Positions 29,937 to 37,902 of a DNA stretch of 64,000 bases are shown piece after piece. The stretch comes from Cupriavidus phytohabitans. Lineage in GTDB: Bacteria > Pseudomonadota > Gammaproteobacteria > Burkholderiales > Burkholderiaceae. Made by a program: the position numbers and the translations under genes. Below the pieces are notes generated by a model. It worked only from the letters and a program-made list of their open reading frames with translations. It made no database searches and was not told where the DNA came from. The DNA lies in assembly GCF_000426345.1 (NCBI RefSeq), contig NZ_AUFE01000011.1:110875-174874 (forward strand). The letters are read 5' to 3'. How positions within the stretch are numbered: position 1 is the stretch's first letter; the number at the start of each line of letters is the position of its first letter.

Positions 29937-31145
29937 ATGAAAAAGACTCGGCTCGCGGCCGCGATGGCGGCTATTGCCATGGGTGCGGTTTCGTTCGGCG
30001 CTGCCGCGCAGGTATCCGGCGACACCGTGAAGATCGGCTATATCACCGACATGTCGGGCCTGTATGCCGACATCGACGGCCCCGGCGGCCTGGAAGCCAT
30101 CAAGATGGCGATCGAGGACCGCGGCGGCAAAGTGCTGGGCAAGCCCATCGAGATCGTTTCCGCCGACCACCAGAACAAGGCCGACATCGCCGCCTCCAAG
30201 GCGCGCGAATGGATGGACCAGCAGGGCCTGGACATGCTGCTGGGCGGCACCAACTCGGGCACCGCGCTGGCGATGAACAAGGTCGCGTCGGAGAAGAAGC
30301 GCGTCTATATCAACATCGGCGCCGGCACCGCGCGCCTGACCAACGAAGAGTGCTCGCCGTACACGGTGCACTACGCCTATGACACGGTGGCGCTGGCCAA
30401 GGGCACCGGCAGCGCGGTGGTCAAGCAGGGCGGCAAGTCGTGGTTCTTCCTGACCGCCGACTACGCCTTTGGCCACTCGCTGGAAAGCGACACCGCCGCA
30501 GTGGTGAAGGCCAGTGGCGGCACGGTGGCGGGGCAGGTGCGCCATCCGCTGTCTGCGTCGGACTTCTCGTCGTTCCTGCTGCAGGCGCAGTCGTCCAAGG
30601 CGCAGATCCTGGGCCTGGCCAACGCCGGCGGCGACACCATCAACGCGATCAAGGCGGCCAAGGAATTCGGCATCACCAAGACGATGAAGATCGCCGGCCT
30701 GCTGATGTTCATCAACGACATCCACAGCCTGGGTCTGAAGAACACCGAAGGCCTGCTGATGACCGACAGCTGGTACTGGGACATGAACGACGACACCCGC
30801 AAGTTCGCCAACCGCTTCTTCGGCAAGATGAAGAAGATGCCGAGCAGCCTGCAGGCGGCGGATTATTCGGCGGCCAGTACCTACCTGAAGGCGGTGGAAG
30901 CAGCCAAGACCGACGATCCGGACAAGGTCATGGCCGAGCTGAAGAAGATGAAGATCAACGACTTCTATACCAAGGGCTATATCCGCCAGGACGGCCGTGG
31001 CATCCACGACATGTACCTGATGCAGGTGAAGACCGCGGCCGAGTCGAAGAAGCCGTGGGATTACCTGAAGGTGGTGGCAACCATCCCGGGCGACCAGGCA
31101 TTTACGACGGTGGCCGAGTCGAAGTGCGCGATGTTGAAGAAGTAA
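29937..31145 (+). CDS. HAAT-family periplasmic substrate-binding protein
   Basis: A 402-residue protein with a signal peptide (MKKTRLAAAMAAIAMG, cleavage after AAA near residue 24). It has the two-lobed Peripla_BP_6 fold: VKIGYITDMSGLYADIDG, VDHQN-like VSADHQNKADIAASKAREW, LLGGTNSGTALAMNKVA and YAFGHSLESD. It captures the substrate for the permease and ATPase encoded in the same cluster. Compared with LivJ/LivK the ligand site differs, and the relatives I recall bind varied carboxylates and amides, so no ligand is assigned. The ATG follows AGGAGACATAGAG. Confidence 0.92.
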   Translation: MKKTRLAAAMAAIAMGAVSFGAAAQVSGDTVKIGYITDMSGLYADIDGPGGLEAIKMAIEDRGGKVLGKPIEIVSADHQNKADIAASKAREWMDQQGLDMLLGGTNSGTALAMNKVASEKKRVYINIGAGTARLTNEECSPYTVHYAYDTVALAKGTGSAVVKQGGKSWFFLTADYAFGHSLESDTAAVVKASGGTVAGQVRHPLSASDFSSFLLQAQSSKAQILGLANAGGDTINAIKAAKEFGITKTMKIAGLLMFINDIHSLGLKNTEGLLMTDSWYWDMNDDTRKFANRFFGKMKKMPSSLQAADYSAASTYLKAVEAAKTDDPDKVMAELKKMKINDFYTKGYIRQDGRGIHDMYLMQVKTAAESKKPWDYLKVVATIPGDQAFTTVAESKCAMLKK

Positions 31146-31170
31146 GATCCGTCGACACTGCGACGGTTTG

Positions 31171-31350
31171 CTCCCCTCTCCCGCTTGCGGGAGAGGGGCA
31201 GGGGGAGAGGGCCGGCGCTAGCAGGCGCGTGGCACAACCAAACTTCCGGCAGCGGTCCTGAGGCCCGCATGCGCCGGTTTTGAAGTCGGCAGCCTCTTGT
31301 GCGGTGGCCCTCTCTCCCAACCCTTCTCCCCCACGCGGGAGAGGGGAGAC
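31171..31350. repeat. REP-like inverted repeat element in the transporter cluster
   Basis: A perfect 12-bp hairpin, CCCCTCTCCCGC / GCGGGAGAGGGG with a TT loop (31173-31198), is followed by GGGGGAGAGGGCC. At about 31307-31347 the same sequence recurs inverted and somewhat diverged (GGCCCTCTCTCCC...CGCGGGAGAGGGGAG). Together they enclose about 110 bases of non-coding DNA. Such purine/pyrimidine-rich GCGGGAGAGGGG hairpins are dispersed repeats in many beta- and gammaproteobacterial genomes. The element sits between the binding protein and permease genes and may separate their expression. Confidence 0.7.
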
Positions 31351-31370
31351 ACAACCAGCAACGGATGCCC

Positions 31371-32255
31371 ATGGACATCTTCGGAATTCCCCTGCCTGCC
31401 ATGCTTTCCCAGCTGTTGCTGGGGCTGGTGAATGGCGCCTTCTATGCGATGCTGAGCCTGGGCCTGGCGGTCATCTTCGGCCTGCTCAACGTCATCAATT
31501 TCGCGCACGGCGCGCTCTTCATGCTGGGTGCGGTGCTGGCCTGGATGGGCATGGAGTACGCCGGGCTCAACTATTGGATCATGCTGCTGCTGTCGCCGCT
31601 GGTCGTCGCCGCCATCGGGGTGGTGATCGAGAAGACCATGCTGCGCTGGATCTACAAGCTCGACCACATCTACGGCTTGCTGCTGACGCTGGGCATCACG
31701 CTGGTGATCGAGGGCATCTTCCGCTCGGTCTACGGCGTTTCGGGCCTGCCGTACCAGACGCCCGACGCGCTGCAGGGGGCGACCGACCTCGGCTTCATGA
31801 TCTTGCCGAACTATCGCGCCTGGGTCGTGGTGGCGTCGCTGGTGGTGTGCTTTGCCACCTGGTACGTGATCGAGAAGACCAAGCTGGGCGCCTACCTGCG
31901 CGCCGGCACCGAAAATCCCAAGATGGTCGAGGCCTTCGGCGTCAACGTGCCGCTGATGGTGACGCTGACCTACGGCTTCGGCGTAGCACTGGCTGCGTTT
32001 GCCGGGGTGCTGGCCGCGCCGGTGATCCAGATCTCGCCGCTGATGGGCCAGAACCTGATCATCATCGTGTTCGCGGTGGTGGTGATCGGCGGCATGGGTT
32101 CGATCATGGGTTCGATCCTCACCGGCCTGGGGCTGGGCGTGGTCGAGGGCCTGACCAAGGTGTTCTATCCTGAAGCATCGTCGACCGTGGTGTTCTTCAT
32201 CATGGTGATCGTGCTGCTGCTGCGCCCGGCCGGGCTGTTCGGGAAGGAGAAGTGA
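31371..32255 (+). CDS. livH: HAAT-type ABC transporter permease (LivH-like)
   Basis: A 294-residue inner-membrane permease with about eight transmembrane helices. Typical LivH stretches are LVNGAFYAMLSLGLAVIFG, NVINFAHGALFMLGA, RAGTENPKMVEAFGVNV (the cytoplasmic coupling loop) and FAVVVIGGMGSIMGS. The start is ATG 31371, with another ATG two codons upstream. It overlaps livM at TGATG. It forms the channel together with LivM. Confidence 0.92.
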   Translation: MDIFGIPLPAMLSQLLLGLVNGAFYAMLSLGLAVIFGLLNVINFAHGALFMLGAVLAWMGMEYAGLNYWIMLLLSPLVVAAIGVVIEKTMLRWIYKLDHIYGLLLTLGITLVIEGIFRSVYGVSGLPYQTPDALQGATDLGFMILPNYRAWVVVASLVVCFATWYVIEKTKLGAYLRAGTENPKMVEAFGVNVPLMVTLTYGFGVALAAFAGVLAAPVIQISPLMGQNLIIIVFAVVVIGGMGSIMGSILTGLGLGVVEGLTKVFYPEASSTVVFFIMVIVLLLRPAGLFGKEK

Positions 32256-33298
32256 TGAGCGCACCAACCACATCATCGACGCAGCCGGTGGCTGCCAACG
32301 CGGGCCAGGCAGGAAAGGGACAGGGCGTGCAGAAGAAACTGTTATATGGATTGCTGCTGCTGGCGCTGATCGCCGCGCCGCTGGCGGGTGCCTATCCGGT
32401 ATTCGTGCTCAAGGTGCTGTGCTTCGCGCTGTTTGCGTGCGCGTTCAACCTGCTGATCGGCTATACCGGGCTGCTGTCGTTCGGCCATGCCGCCTTCTTC
32501 GGCGGTGCCGGCTACGCGGCCGGCCATGCCATGAAGGCCTGGGGTGTGACGCCAGAGATCGGGCTGCTGCTGGGCACGGCCACCGGCGCGCTGATCGGCT
32601 ATGTGGTCGGCTCGCTGGCGATCCGCCGCCAGGGCATCTACTTCTCGATGATCACGCTGGCGCTGGCGCAGATGCTGTTTTTTATCTGCCTGCAGGCGCC
32701 GTTCACCGGCGGCGAGGACGGGCTGCAGGGTATCCCGCGCGGCAAGCTGTTCGGCGTGCTGCCGCTGTCCGACGACCTGACGCTGTACTACGTGGCGCTG
32801 GTGATCATCGTCGCGGCCTTTGCGCTGATCGTGCGCACGGTGCATTCGCCGTTCGGCCAGATCCTGAAGGCAATCAAGGAGAACGAGCCGCGGGCGATCT
32901 CGCTGGGCTACGATGTCGACCGCTTCAAGCTGACCGCCTTCGTGCTGTCGGCGGCGCTGTCGGGGCTGGCCGGGTCGATCAAGGCGCTGGTGCTGGGCTT
33001 CGAGACGCTGACCGACGTGCACTGGTCGATGTCCGGCTCGGTGATCCTGATGACGCTGGTGGGCGGCCTGGGCACCTTGTCGGGCCCGATCGTCGGCGCC
33101 TTCGTCATCGTGGCGCTGGAGAACAAGCTGGGCGACATCGGCAGCTTCCTGGCCTCGGCCACCGGCCTGCAATGGTTCAACACGCTGGGCGAGTCGGTAA
33201 CGATGGTGACCGGCGTGATCTTCGTGATCTGCGTGCTGACCTTCCGCCGTGGCATCATGGGCGAACTGCAGGCCCTGTTCAGCCGCAAACACGAGTGA
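32255..33298 (+). CDS. livM: HAAT-type ABC transporter permease (LivM-like)
   Basis: A 347-residue permease subunit. A Ser/Thr/Gly-rich N-terminal tail of about 30 residues precedes the first helix. LivM features are LLIGYTGLLSFGHAAFFG, AIRRQGIYFSMITLALAQM, the coupling loop AIKENEPRAISLGYDVDRFK and MTLVGGLGTLSGPIVGA. The start ATG overlaps the livH stop by one base and GGAAGGAGAAG precedes it. It is the last gene of this cluster; a strong terminator follows at 33465. Confidence 0.92.
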   Translation: MSAPTTSSTQPVAANAGQAGKGQGVQKKLLYGLLLLALIAAPLAGAYPVFVLKVLCFALFACAFNLLIGYTGLLSFGHAAFFGGAGYAAGHAMKAWGVTPEIGLLLGTATGALIGYVVGSLAIRRQGIYFSMITLALAQMLFFICLQAPFTGGEDGLQGIPRGKLFGVLPLSDDLTLYYVALVIIVAAFALIVRTVHSPFGQILKAIKENEPRAISLGYDVDRFKLTAFVLSAALSGLAGSIKALVLGFETLTDVHWSMSGSVILMTLVGGLGTLSGPIVGAFVIVALENKLGDIGSFLASATGLQWFNTLGESVTMVTGVIFVICVLTFRRGIMGELQALFSRKHE

Positions 33299-33637
33299 TC
33301 GTGGGGCGACATGCCCGATTCTGGGGCTAGGGTTTTTTCTAGCTTGTCCTCGGTGCACCGCTTCGTTACATTCCATATACGGTTTTCGCAGGTTAAATGG
33401 AGGCGGAAGCGAGGAGACGACAGGCGCGCACCCGGTGTCGGGTAGCAGCGTTATAAAATAAAGGGCGTTGCCGGGTGATCCTCGGCAACGCTTTTTTCAT
33501 TGGTGCTTCGCCTCTCGGCAGCGAGTCTCAATGCCTCGTCTATGCCGTACTCGCCTCATTTCGGGGCATCCATGCCGGATCGGCATCACCCCGGTCCCCG
33601 CCACATGCGACAATGCAGGCGCTTTCCGTTGCCCGCC
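33299..33637. other. Intergenic region after livM
   Basis: These 339 bases hold the livM terminator (33465-33497), preceded by an AT-rich stretch around 33450. The remainder up to the hypothetical gene at 33638 shows open frames but no recognisable protein. Confidence 0.5.
33465..33497 (+). terminator. Intrinsic terminator after the first HAAT cluster
   Basis: Perfect 9-bp stem GCGTTGCCG / CGGCAACGC (33465-33473 and 33483-33491) with a 9-base loop, followed by six T. Confidence 0.92.
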
Positions 33638-34192
33638 ATGCCTGCTTATCCCCCTGATTCCCAAGACCCGCCGCTTCCGGACGGCCCGGCTTGTCCTGAC
33701 GCCGCACCGCGGCGGCCCATGCCGCAGTTGTGGGTACGCGCGGGCCAAAGTGCCGATGGCGCCATGCTGGAGGCGTGGCTGGCAGGCGTGCAGCCGTTGC
33801 CTGTGCCAGCGGCCAGGGCGCGGCGGCTGATGCTGGACGAGCTGCTGGCGCAGTCAGGACGCGGGATCTGCCTGCTGGCCCATGGCGCCGCGCCGGACGA
33901 TGTGCTGGCCTGCCTGCCGGTGGCACTGGTGCCAAGCCTGGAACTGGCCGGTCTCGCCGCCCTGGCCACGGAATGGTGGGTACGCCCCGGCCTTGATGCA
34001 GGCATGGCACGCGCCTGCCTGGACGCCAGCTGCGAGACGCTGGCCGAGTGGGGGCGCGCCCATGGCATCCGCCATGCGCTGCTCGCCCCGGCGCTGGCCG
34101 GCTCGCAAGGCGGCGCGCCGCCCGGCTTTGCCCCGCATGCCGGCGGCATGTGGCTGCGCAATCTTGTGCCGGCGGCCAAGGTGCTCGGCTGA
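33638..34192 (+). CDS. Hypothetical protein, weakly GNAT-like
   Basis: About 184 residues with steady GC-rich coding character, but no family that I recognise with confidence. The start is uncertain: ATG 33638 (MPAYPPDSQD) has no Shine-Dalgarno sequence and the frame is open from 33500. The middle, from LACLPVALVPSLELAGLAAL through TEWWVRPGLDAGMARACLDA to GRAHGIRHALLAP, has the order of elements seen in GNAT acetyltransferases. It lacks a clear acetyl-CoA-binding Q/RxxGxG/A loop, so this is only a suggestion. The TSUP gene begins 54 bases downstream on the same strand. Confidence 0.55.
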   Translation: MPAYPPDSQDPPLPDGPACPDAAPRRPMPQLWVRAGQSADGAMLEAWLAGVQPLPVPAARARRLMLDELLAQSGRGICLLAHGAAPDDVLACLPVALVPSLELAGLAALATEWWVRPGLDAGMARACLDASCETLAEWGRAHGIRHALLAPALAGSQGGAPPGFAPHAGGMWLRNLVPAAKVLG

Positions 34193-34246
34193 GCCGGCGC
34201 TGGCTCACCCGTCTTTTTCCTCCGCTTTCCTTTCCCCGTTCCTGCA

Positions 34247-35008
34247 ATGATGGAGTTCGCATTCCTGGCGGTTGCCGCCTTTCTCGCCGGCACGATCGAC
34301 GCGGTCGCCGGCGGCGGCGGCCTGGTCCAGATCCCGGCACTGTTCTCCGCCTATCCCGGCATGGCGCCGGCAACGCTGCTGGGGACCAACAAGGTAGGCT
34401 CGATCGCCGGCACCGCCAACGCCGCGCTGCGCTACGGCCGCAGCGTGCGCATCTACTGGGGCGCGACCGCGCCAGCGGTGGTGGCGGCCTTTGTCTTCTC
34501 GATGGCCGGCGCGTGGGCGCTGACCATGATCCCGGCCGAGCCGATGCGCAAGGCGTTGCCGTTCATCCTGGTGACGCTGCTGGTGTATACGCTGGCCAAG
34601 AAGAACCTGGGTGCGGAGCATGCGCCGACGCTGAAAGGCGGCCGGGAACGGTTCGCGGCGTTGCTTGCCGGCGCGGTGCTCGGCTTCTACGACGGCGTGT
34701 TTGGTCCCGGCACCGGCAGCTTCCTGATGATCGTATTCGTGCGCGTGTTCGGCTACGATTTCCTGCATGCCGCGGCGTCGACCAAGCTGGTCAACCTTGC
34801 CACCAACCTGGCGGCGTTGCTGCTGCTCGCCAGCAAGGGCCATATCTGGTGGCAGCTGGGGCTGGTGATGGCAGTGGCCAATGTCGCCGGCAGCCAGGTC
34901 GGCAGCCGGCTGGCGCTGCGCCATGGCAGCGCGTTCGTGCGCAAGGTGTTTATCGTGGTGGTAAGCGCGCTGATCCTGAAGACGGCATGGGATGCCTTTG
35001 CGCGCTGA
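34247..35008 (+). CDS. TSUP-family membrane permease (TauE/SafE-like)
   Basis: A 253-residue polytopic membrane protein with the family's two-fold repeat: FLAGTIDAVAGGGGLVQIPA near the N-terminus and GFYDGVFGPGTGSFLMIVFV in the second half. It should have about eight helices. Family members export sulfite, sulfoacetate or other organic anions. The neighbours do not reveal the substrate here; the flanking ABC clusters appear independent. The ATG starts at MMEFAFLAVAAF; one base pattern alternative is the second Met. Confidence 0.88.
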   Translation: MMEFAFLAVAAFLAGTIDAVAGGGGLVQIPALFSAYPGMAPATLLGTNKVGSIAGTANAALRYGRSVRIYWGATAPAVVAAFVFSMAGAWALTMIPAEPMRKALPFILVTLLVYTLAKKNLGAEHAPTLKGGRERFAALLAGAVLGFYDGVFGPGTGSFLMIVFVRVFGYDFLHAAASTKLVNLATNLAALLLLASKGHIWWQLGLVMAVANVAGSQVGSRLALRHGSAFVRKVFIVVVSALILKTAWDAFAR

Positions 35009-35481
35009 GCAACTGAGCACAGTCTTGATGCGGGTTAATCCTGCTTTTCGCGTCAAGTCGCTGTGATAGACTCGATTCGCATTCCCGACCGCACGGTCGG
35101 CGAATGACAGAAGCGCCAGGTCCGGGGGAAATGGGCCGGTTCGCCAGCGGCGAGCGGTTCTCGGCGTGGACGGGAAATGGGGAACGGTGTGTCATCGTTC
35201 CTGGCAGTAGCGCAGGTGCCGGCGATGTGCCTGCGCAGACCCGAGGGGTCGGCACAGGTCCACTGAACCGGATGAGATACGCACCCGCGGGGCTGCGCCT
35301 CAAGGCCGTATGCGTCGTTGCAAATGCTCGCAATAGCTTTGCTATTGCTGCGCTTTGCGCCTAGCCTACGACCTTGCTGCGCAGCGCCCTCGGGCGCGAT
35401 TCATCCGGTTCAGTGAACCCGGGCATCCGCCGGTGGACGCCGGACGGATGCCTTTTCGTTTCAGGAACCGAAGGAGACAAG
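35009..35481. other. Intergenic region with inverted repeat before the second HAAT cluster
   Basis: No gene is supported in these 473 bases. They contain the repeat at 35261-35415 described separately and, at 35049-35100, dyads such as GACCGCACGGTC (around 35088-35099). The binding-protein Shine-Dalgarno sequence GAAGGAGACAAG lies at the right end. Confidence 0.5.
35261..35415. repeat. 15-bp inverted repeat enclosing a hairpin
   Basis: CACTGAACCGGATGA (35261-35275) is matched exactly by its complement TCATCCGGTTCAGTG (35401-35415), 125 bases apart. Between them lies a small perfect hairpin, GCAATAGC / GCTATTGC with a three-base loop (about 35330-35348). The structure looks like a dispersed intergenic repeat or a small non-autonomous element; no target-site duplication is evident. 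It directly precedes the leader of the binding-protein gene at 35482. Confidence 0.65.
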
Positions 35482-36630
35482 ATGGATTTCAAGCGCGCCA
35501 GCCTGCTGGCAATCGCGGCGGCCTGCCTGGCTGCCGGCGCCGCCCAGGCACAGGTCAAGGTCGGGGTCACGGTGTCGGCAACCGGGCCGGCGGCTTCGCT
35601 GGGTATTCCGGAGAAGAACACCTTCACGCTGATGCCGAAGGAAGTCGCGGGCAAGAAGATCGAGTACATCGTCCTGGACGACGCTTCCGACACCACCACC
35701 GCGGTCAAGAACACCCGCAAGCTGATCAGCGAAGACAAGGTCGACGTGGTGGTCGGGTCCACCGTGACGCCGAATTCGCTGGCCATGGTCGACGTGGTCG
35801 CCGAGAACGATACGCCGATGATCACCATGGCTGCCTCGGCCCGCATCATCGAGCCGATGGATGCCAAGCGCGCCTGGATCTTCAAGACGCCGCAGAATGA
35901 CTCGCACATGGCCACCGCGATTGCCGAGCACATGGGCAACAACAACGTGAAGACGGTGGCCTTCATCGGCTTCGCGGACGCCTATGGCGACAGCTGGGCG
36001 CAGGAATTCGCCAAGGTGGCGGAGATGCGCAAGATCAAGGTGGTCGCCAACGAGCGCTTTGCCCGCACCGACACCTCGGTGACCGGCCAGGTGCTGAAGA
36101 TGATGAGCGCCAACGCCGACGCCGTGCTGATCGCAGGCTCGGGTACGCCCGCGGCGCTGCCCGCCAAGACGCTGAAGGAGCGTGGGTACAAGGGCAAGGT
36201 CTACCAGACTCACGGCGTTGCCAACGCCGACTTCCTGCGTGTGTGCGGCAAGGATTGCGAAGGCACGTTCCTGCCGGCCGGCCCGCTGCTGGTGGCGGAA
36301 CAACTGCCCGACAGCAACCCGGTGAAGAAGCCGGCCATGGCCTACAAGACCGCCTACGAGAAGGCCTTCGGCGGCCAGGTTTCGACCTTCGGCGGCCATG
36401 CCTGGGATGCGGGCCTGATCCTGCAGCACGCCATCCCCGAGGCGCTCAAGAAGGGGCAGCCCGGCACCAAGGAATTCCGCAAGGCGCTGCGCGACGCCAT
36501 GGAGCAGACCAGGAACCTGCCGGTGTCGCACGGCATCATGAACATGAGCACCACCGACCACCTCGGCTTTGACCAGCGCGCACGCGTGATGGTGCAGATC
36601 GTCGACGGCAAGTGGAAGCTGCTGAAATAA
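35482..36630 (+). CDS. HAAT-family substrate-binding protein, second cluster
   Basis: A 382-residue periplasmic binding protein. The signal peptide is MDFKRASLLAIAAACLAAGA with cleavage after AQA. The Peripla_BP_6 fold is seen in VKVGVTVSATGPAASLGIPE, VLDDASDTTTAVKNTRKL, VVVGSTVTPNSLAMVDV and GFADAYGDSWAQEF. The ligand is unknown; related proteins often bind aromatic or other carboxylates. The ATG follows GAAGGAGACAAG. It leads a four-gene cluster but is separated from the permease gene by a terminator-like hairpin at 36680, which should make this protein more abundant than the membrane subunits. Confidence 0.92.
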   Translation: MDFKRASLLAIAAACLAAGAAQAQVKVGVTVSATGPAASLGIPEKNTFTLMPKEVAGKKIEYIVLDDASDTTTAVKNTRKLISEDKVDVVVGSTVTPNSLAMVDVVAENDTPMITMAASARIIEPMDAKRAWIFKTPQNDSHMATAIAEHMGNNNVKTVAFIGFADAYGDSWAQEFAKVAEMRKIKVVANERFARTDTSVTGQVLKMMSANADAVLIAGSGTPAALPAKTLKERGYKGKVYQTHGVANADFLRVCGKDCEGTFLPAGPLLVAEQLPDSNPVKKPAMAYKTAYEKAFGGQVSTFGGHAWDAGLILQHAIPEALKKGQPGTKEFRKALRDAMEQTRNLPVSHGIMNMSTTDHLGFDQRARVMVQIVDGKWKLLK

Positions 36631-36679
36631 GCCGCCGCACTCACTTTCCCGAGTGACAGTGAAGCTGGGGTGAAGCAGG

Positions 36680-36708
36680 GCGCATGGGTGATGCCATGCG
36701 CTTTTTTT
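36680..36708 (+). terminator. Hairpin terminator between binding protein and permease genes
   Basis: Perfect 8-bp stem GCGCATGG / CCATGCGC (36680-36687 and 36694-36701) with a 6-base loop, then seven T. It lies inside the transporter cluster, so it probably acts as a partial terminator, or the permease genes use a separate promoter between 36709 and 36846. Confidence 0.85.
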
Positions 36709-36846
36709 CTGCCTCACCGCCATACCTAGGGTTGCCGAGTATTTCCGCAATGGGCAACCCGTTTACCATTTCGTAAATCCCACCGCGCGCAGCACCCTGT
36801 CGGCCCCCTTCGAAGCAGGCAGGTATTTCAACGATACGGGGAGACA

Positions 36847-37899
36847 ATGGACCTATCTATCGCCGCCATCCTGGCGCAGGACGGCATCACCTCGGGCGCG
36901 ATCTACGCGCTGCTGGCACTGGCCCTGGTGCTGGTGTTCTCGGTGACGCGCGTCATCTTCATCCCGCAAGGGGAGTTCGTTGCCTACGGCGCGCTGACGC
37001 TGGCCGCGATGCAGGCCGGGCATGCGCCGCAGACCACCTGGCTGCTGCTGGCCATGGGCGCGCTGACGTTCGTCTATGAAACCGTGACCGTGCTGCGCAG
37101 CGCCGAGCTGCGGCGCACGCTGGGCCAGCGGCTGGCGGTGCTGGCCGGCAAGTACCTGGTGTTCCCGCTGGCGGTGCATTGGGTGGTCCAGCAATACGGC
37201 GCGCAGCCGCTGCCGATGCTGGCACAGATCGCGCTGACGCTGCTGGTCATCATCCCGCTCGGGCCGATGCTGTACCGCCTCGCTTACCAGCCGCTGGCCG
37301 AGGCCAGCACGCTGGTGCTGCTGATCGTATCGGTCGGGGTGCACTTTGCGCTGGTGGGACTGGGGCTGGTGATGTTCGGCGCCGAGGGCTCGCGCACCAC
37401 GGCGTTCTCGGATGCGCGCTTCGAAGTGGGCGCGCTCAGCGTCTCGGGCCAAAGCCTTTGGGTGGTGGGCGTGTCGGCGCTGCTGATCGGCGCGCTGTAC
37501 TTCTACTTCGAGCGCACGCTGCAGGGCAAGGCGCTGCGCGCGACCGCGGTGAACCGGCTGGGCGCGCGCCTGGTCGGGATCGGCACCACGCAGGCGGGGC
37601 GGCTGTCGTTCACGCTGGCTGCGGCACTGGGCGCGCTGTGCGGCGTCCTGATCGCGCCGCTGACCACGGTGTACTACGAGTCGGGCTTCCTGGTGGGCCT
37701 GAAGGGCTTTGTCGGCGCCATCGTCGGCGGGCTGGTGAGCTATCCGGTCGCAGCATTGGGTGCGCTGCTGGTGGGCCTGCTCGAATCCTATTCGTCCTTC
37801 TGGGCCAGTGCGTTCAAGGAGGTCATCGTCTTCACACTGATCATTCCGGTGCTGCTGTGGCGCTCGCTGACGAGCAAGCATGTCGAGGAGGAGGAATAA
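36847..37899 (+). CDS. HAAT-type permease (LivH-like), second cluster
   Basis: A 350-residue permease, longer than usual LivH because of an extra segment at about 70-125. Typical parts are GITSGAIYALLALALVLVF, RVIFIPQGEFVAYGAL, VNRLGARLVGIGTTQAGRLS (coupling loop region) and KGFVGAIVGGLVSYPVAALG. The ATG is preceded by a GGGGAGAC Shine-Dalgarno sequence. The next gene starts three bases after its stop codon. Confidence 0.9.
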   Translation: MDLSIAAILAQDGITSGAIYALLALALVLVFSVTRVIFIPQGEFVAYGALTLAAMQAGHAPQTTWLLLAMGALTFVYETVTVLRSAELRRTLGQRLAVLAGKYLVFPLAVHWVVQQYGAQPLPMLAQIALTLLVIIPLGPMLYRLAYQPLAEASTLVLLIVSVGVHFALVGLGLVMFGAEGSRTTAFSDARFEVGALSVSGQSLWVVGVSALLIGALYFYFERTLQGKALRATAVNRLGARLVGIGTTQAGRLSFTLAAALGALCGVLIAPLTTVYYESGFLVGLKGFVGAIVGGLVSYPVAALGALLVGLLESYSSFWASAFKEVIVFTLIIPVLLWRSLTSKHVEEEE

Positions 37900-37902
37900 G
37901 CC

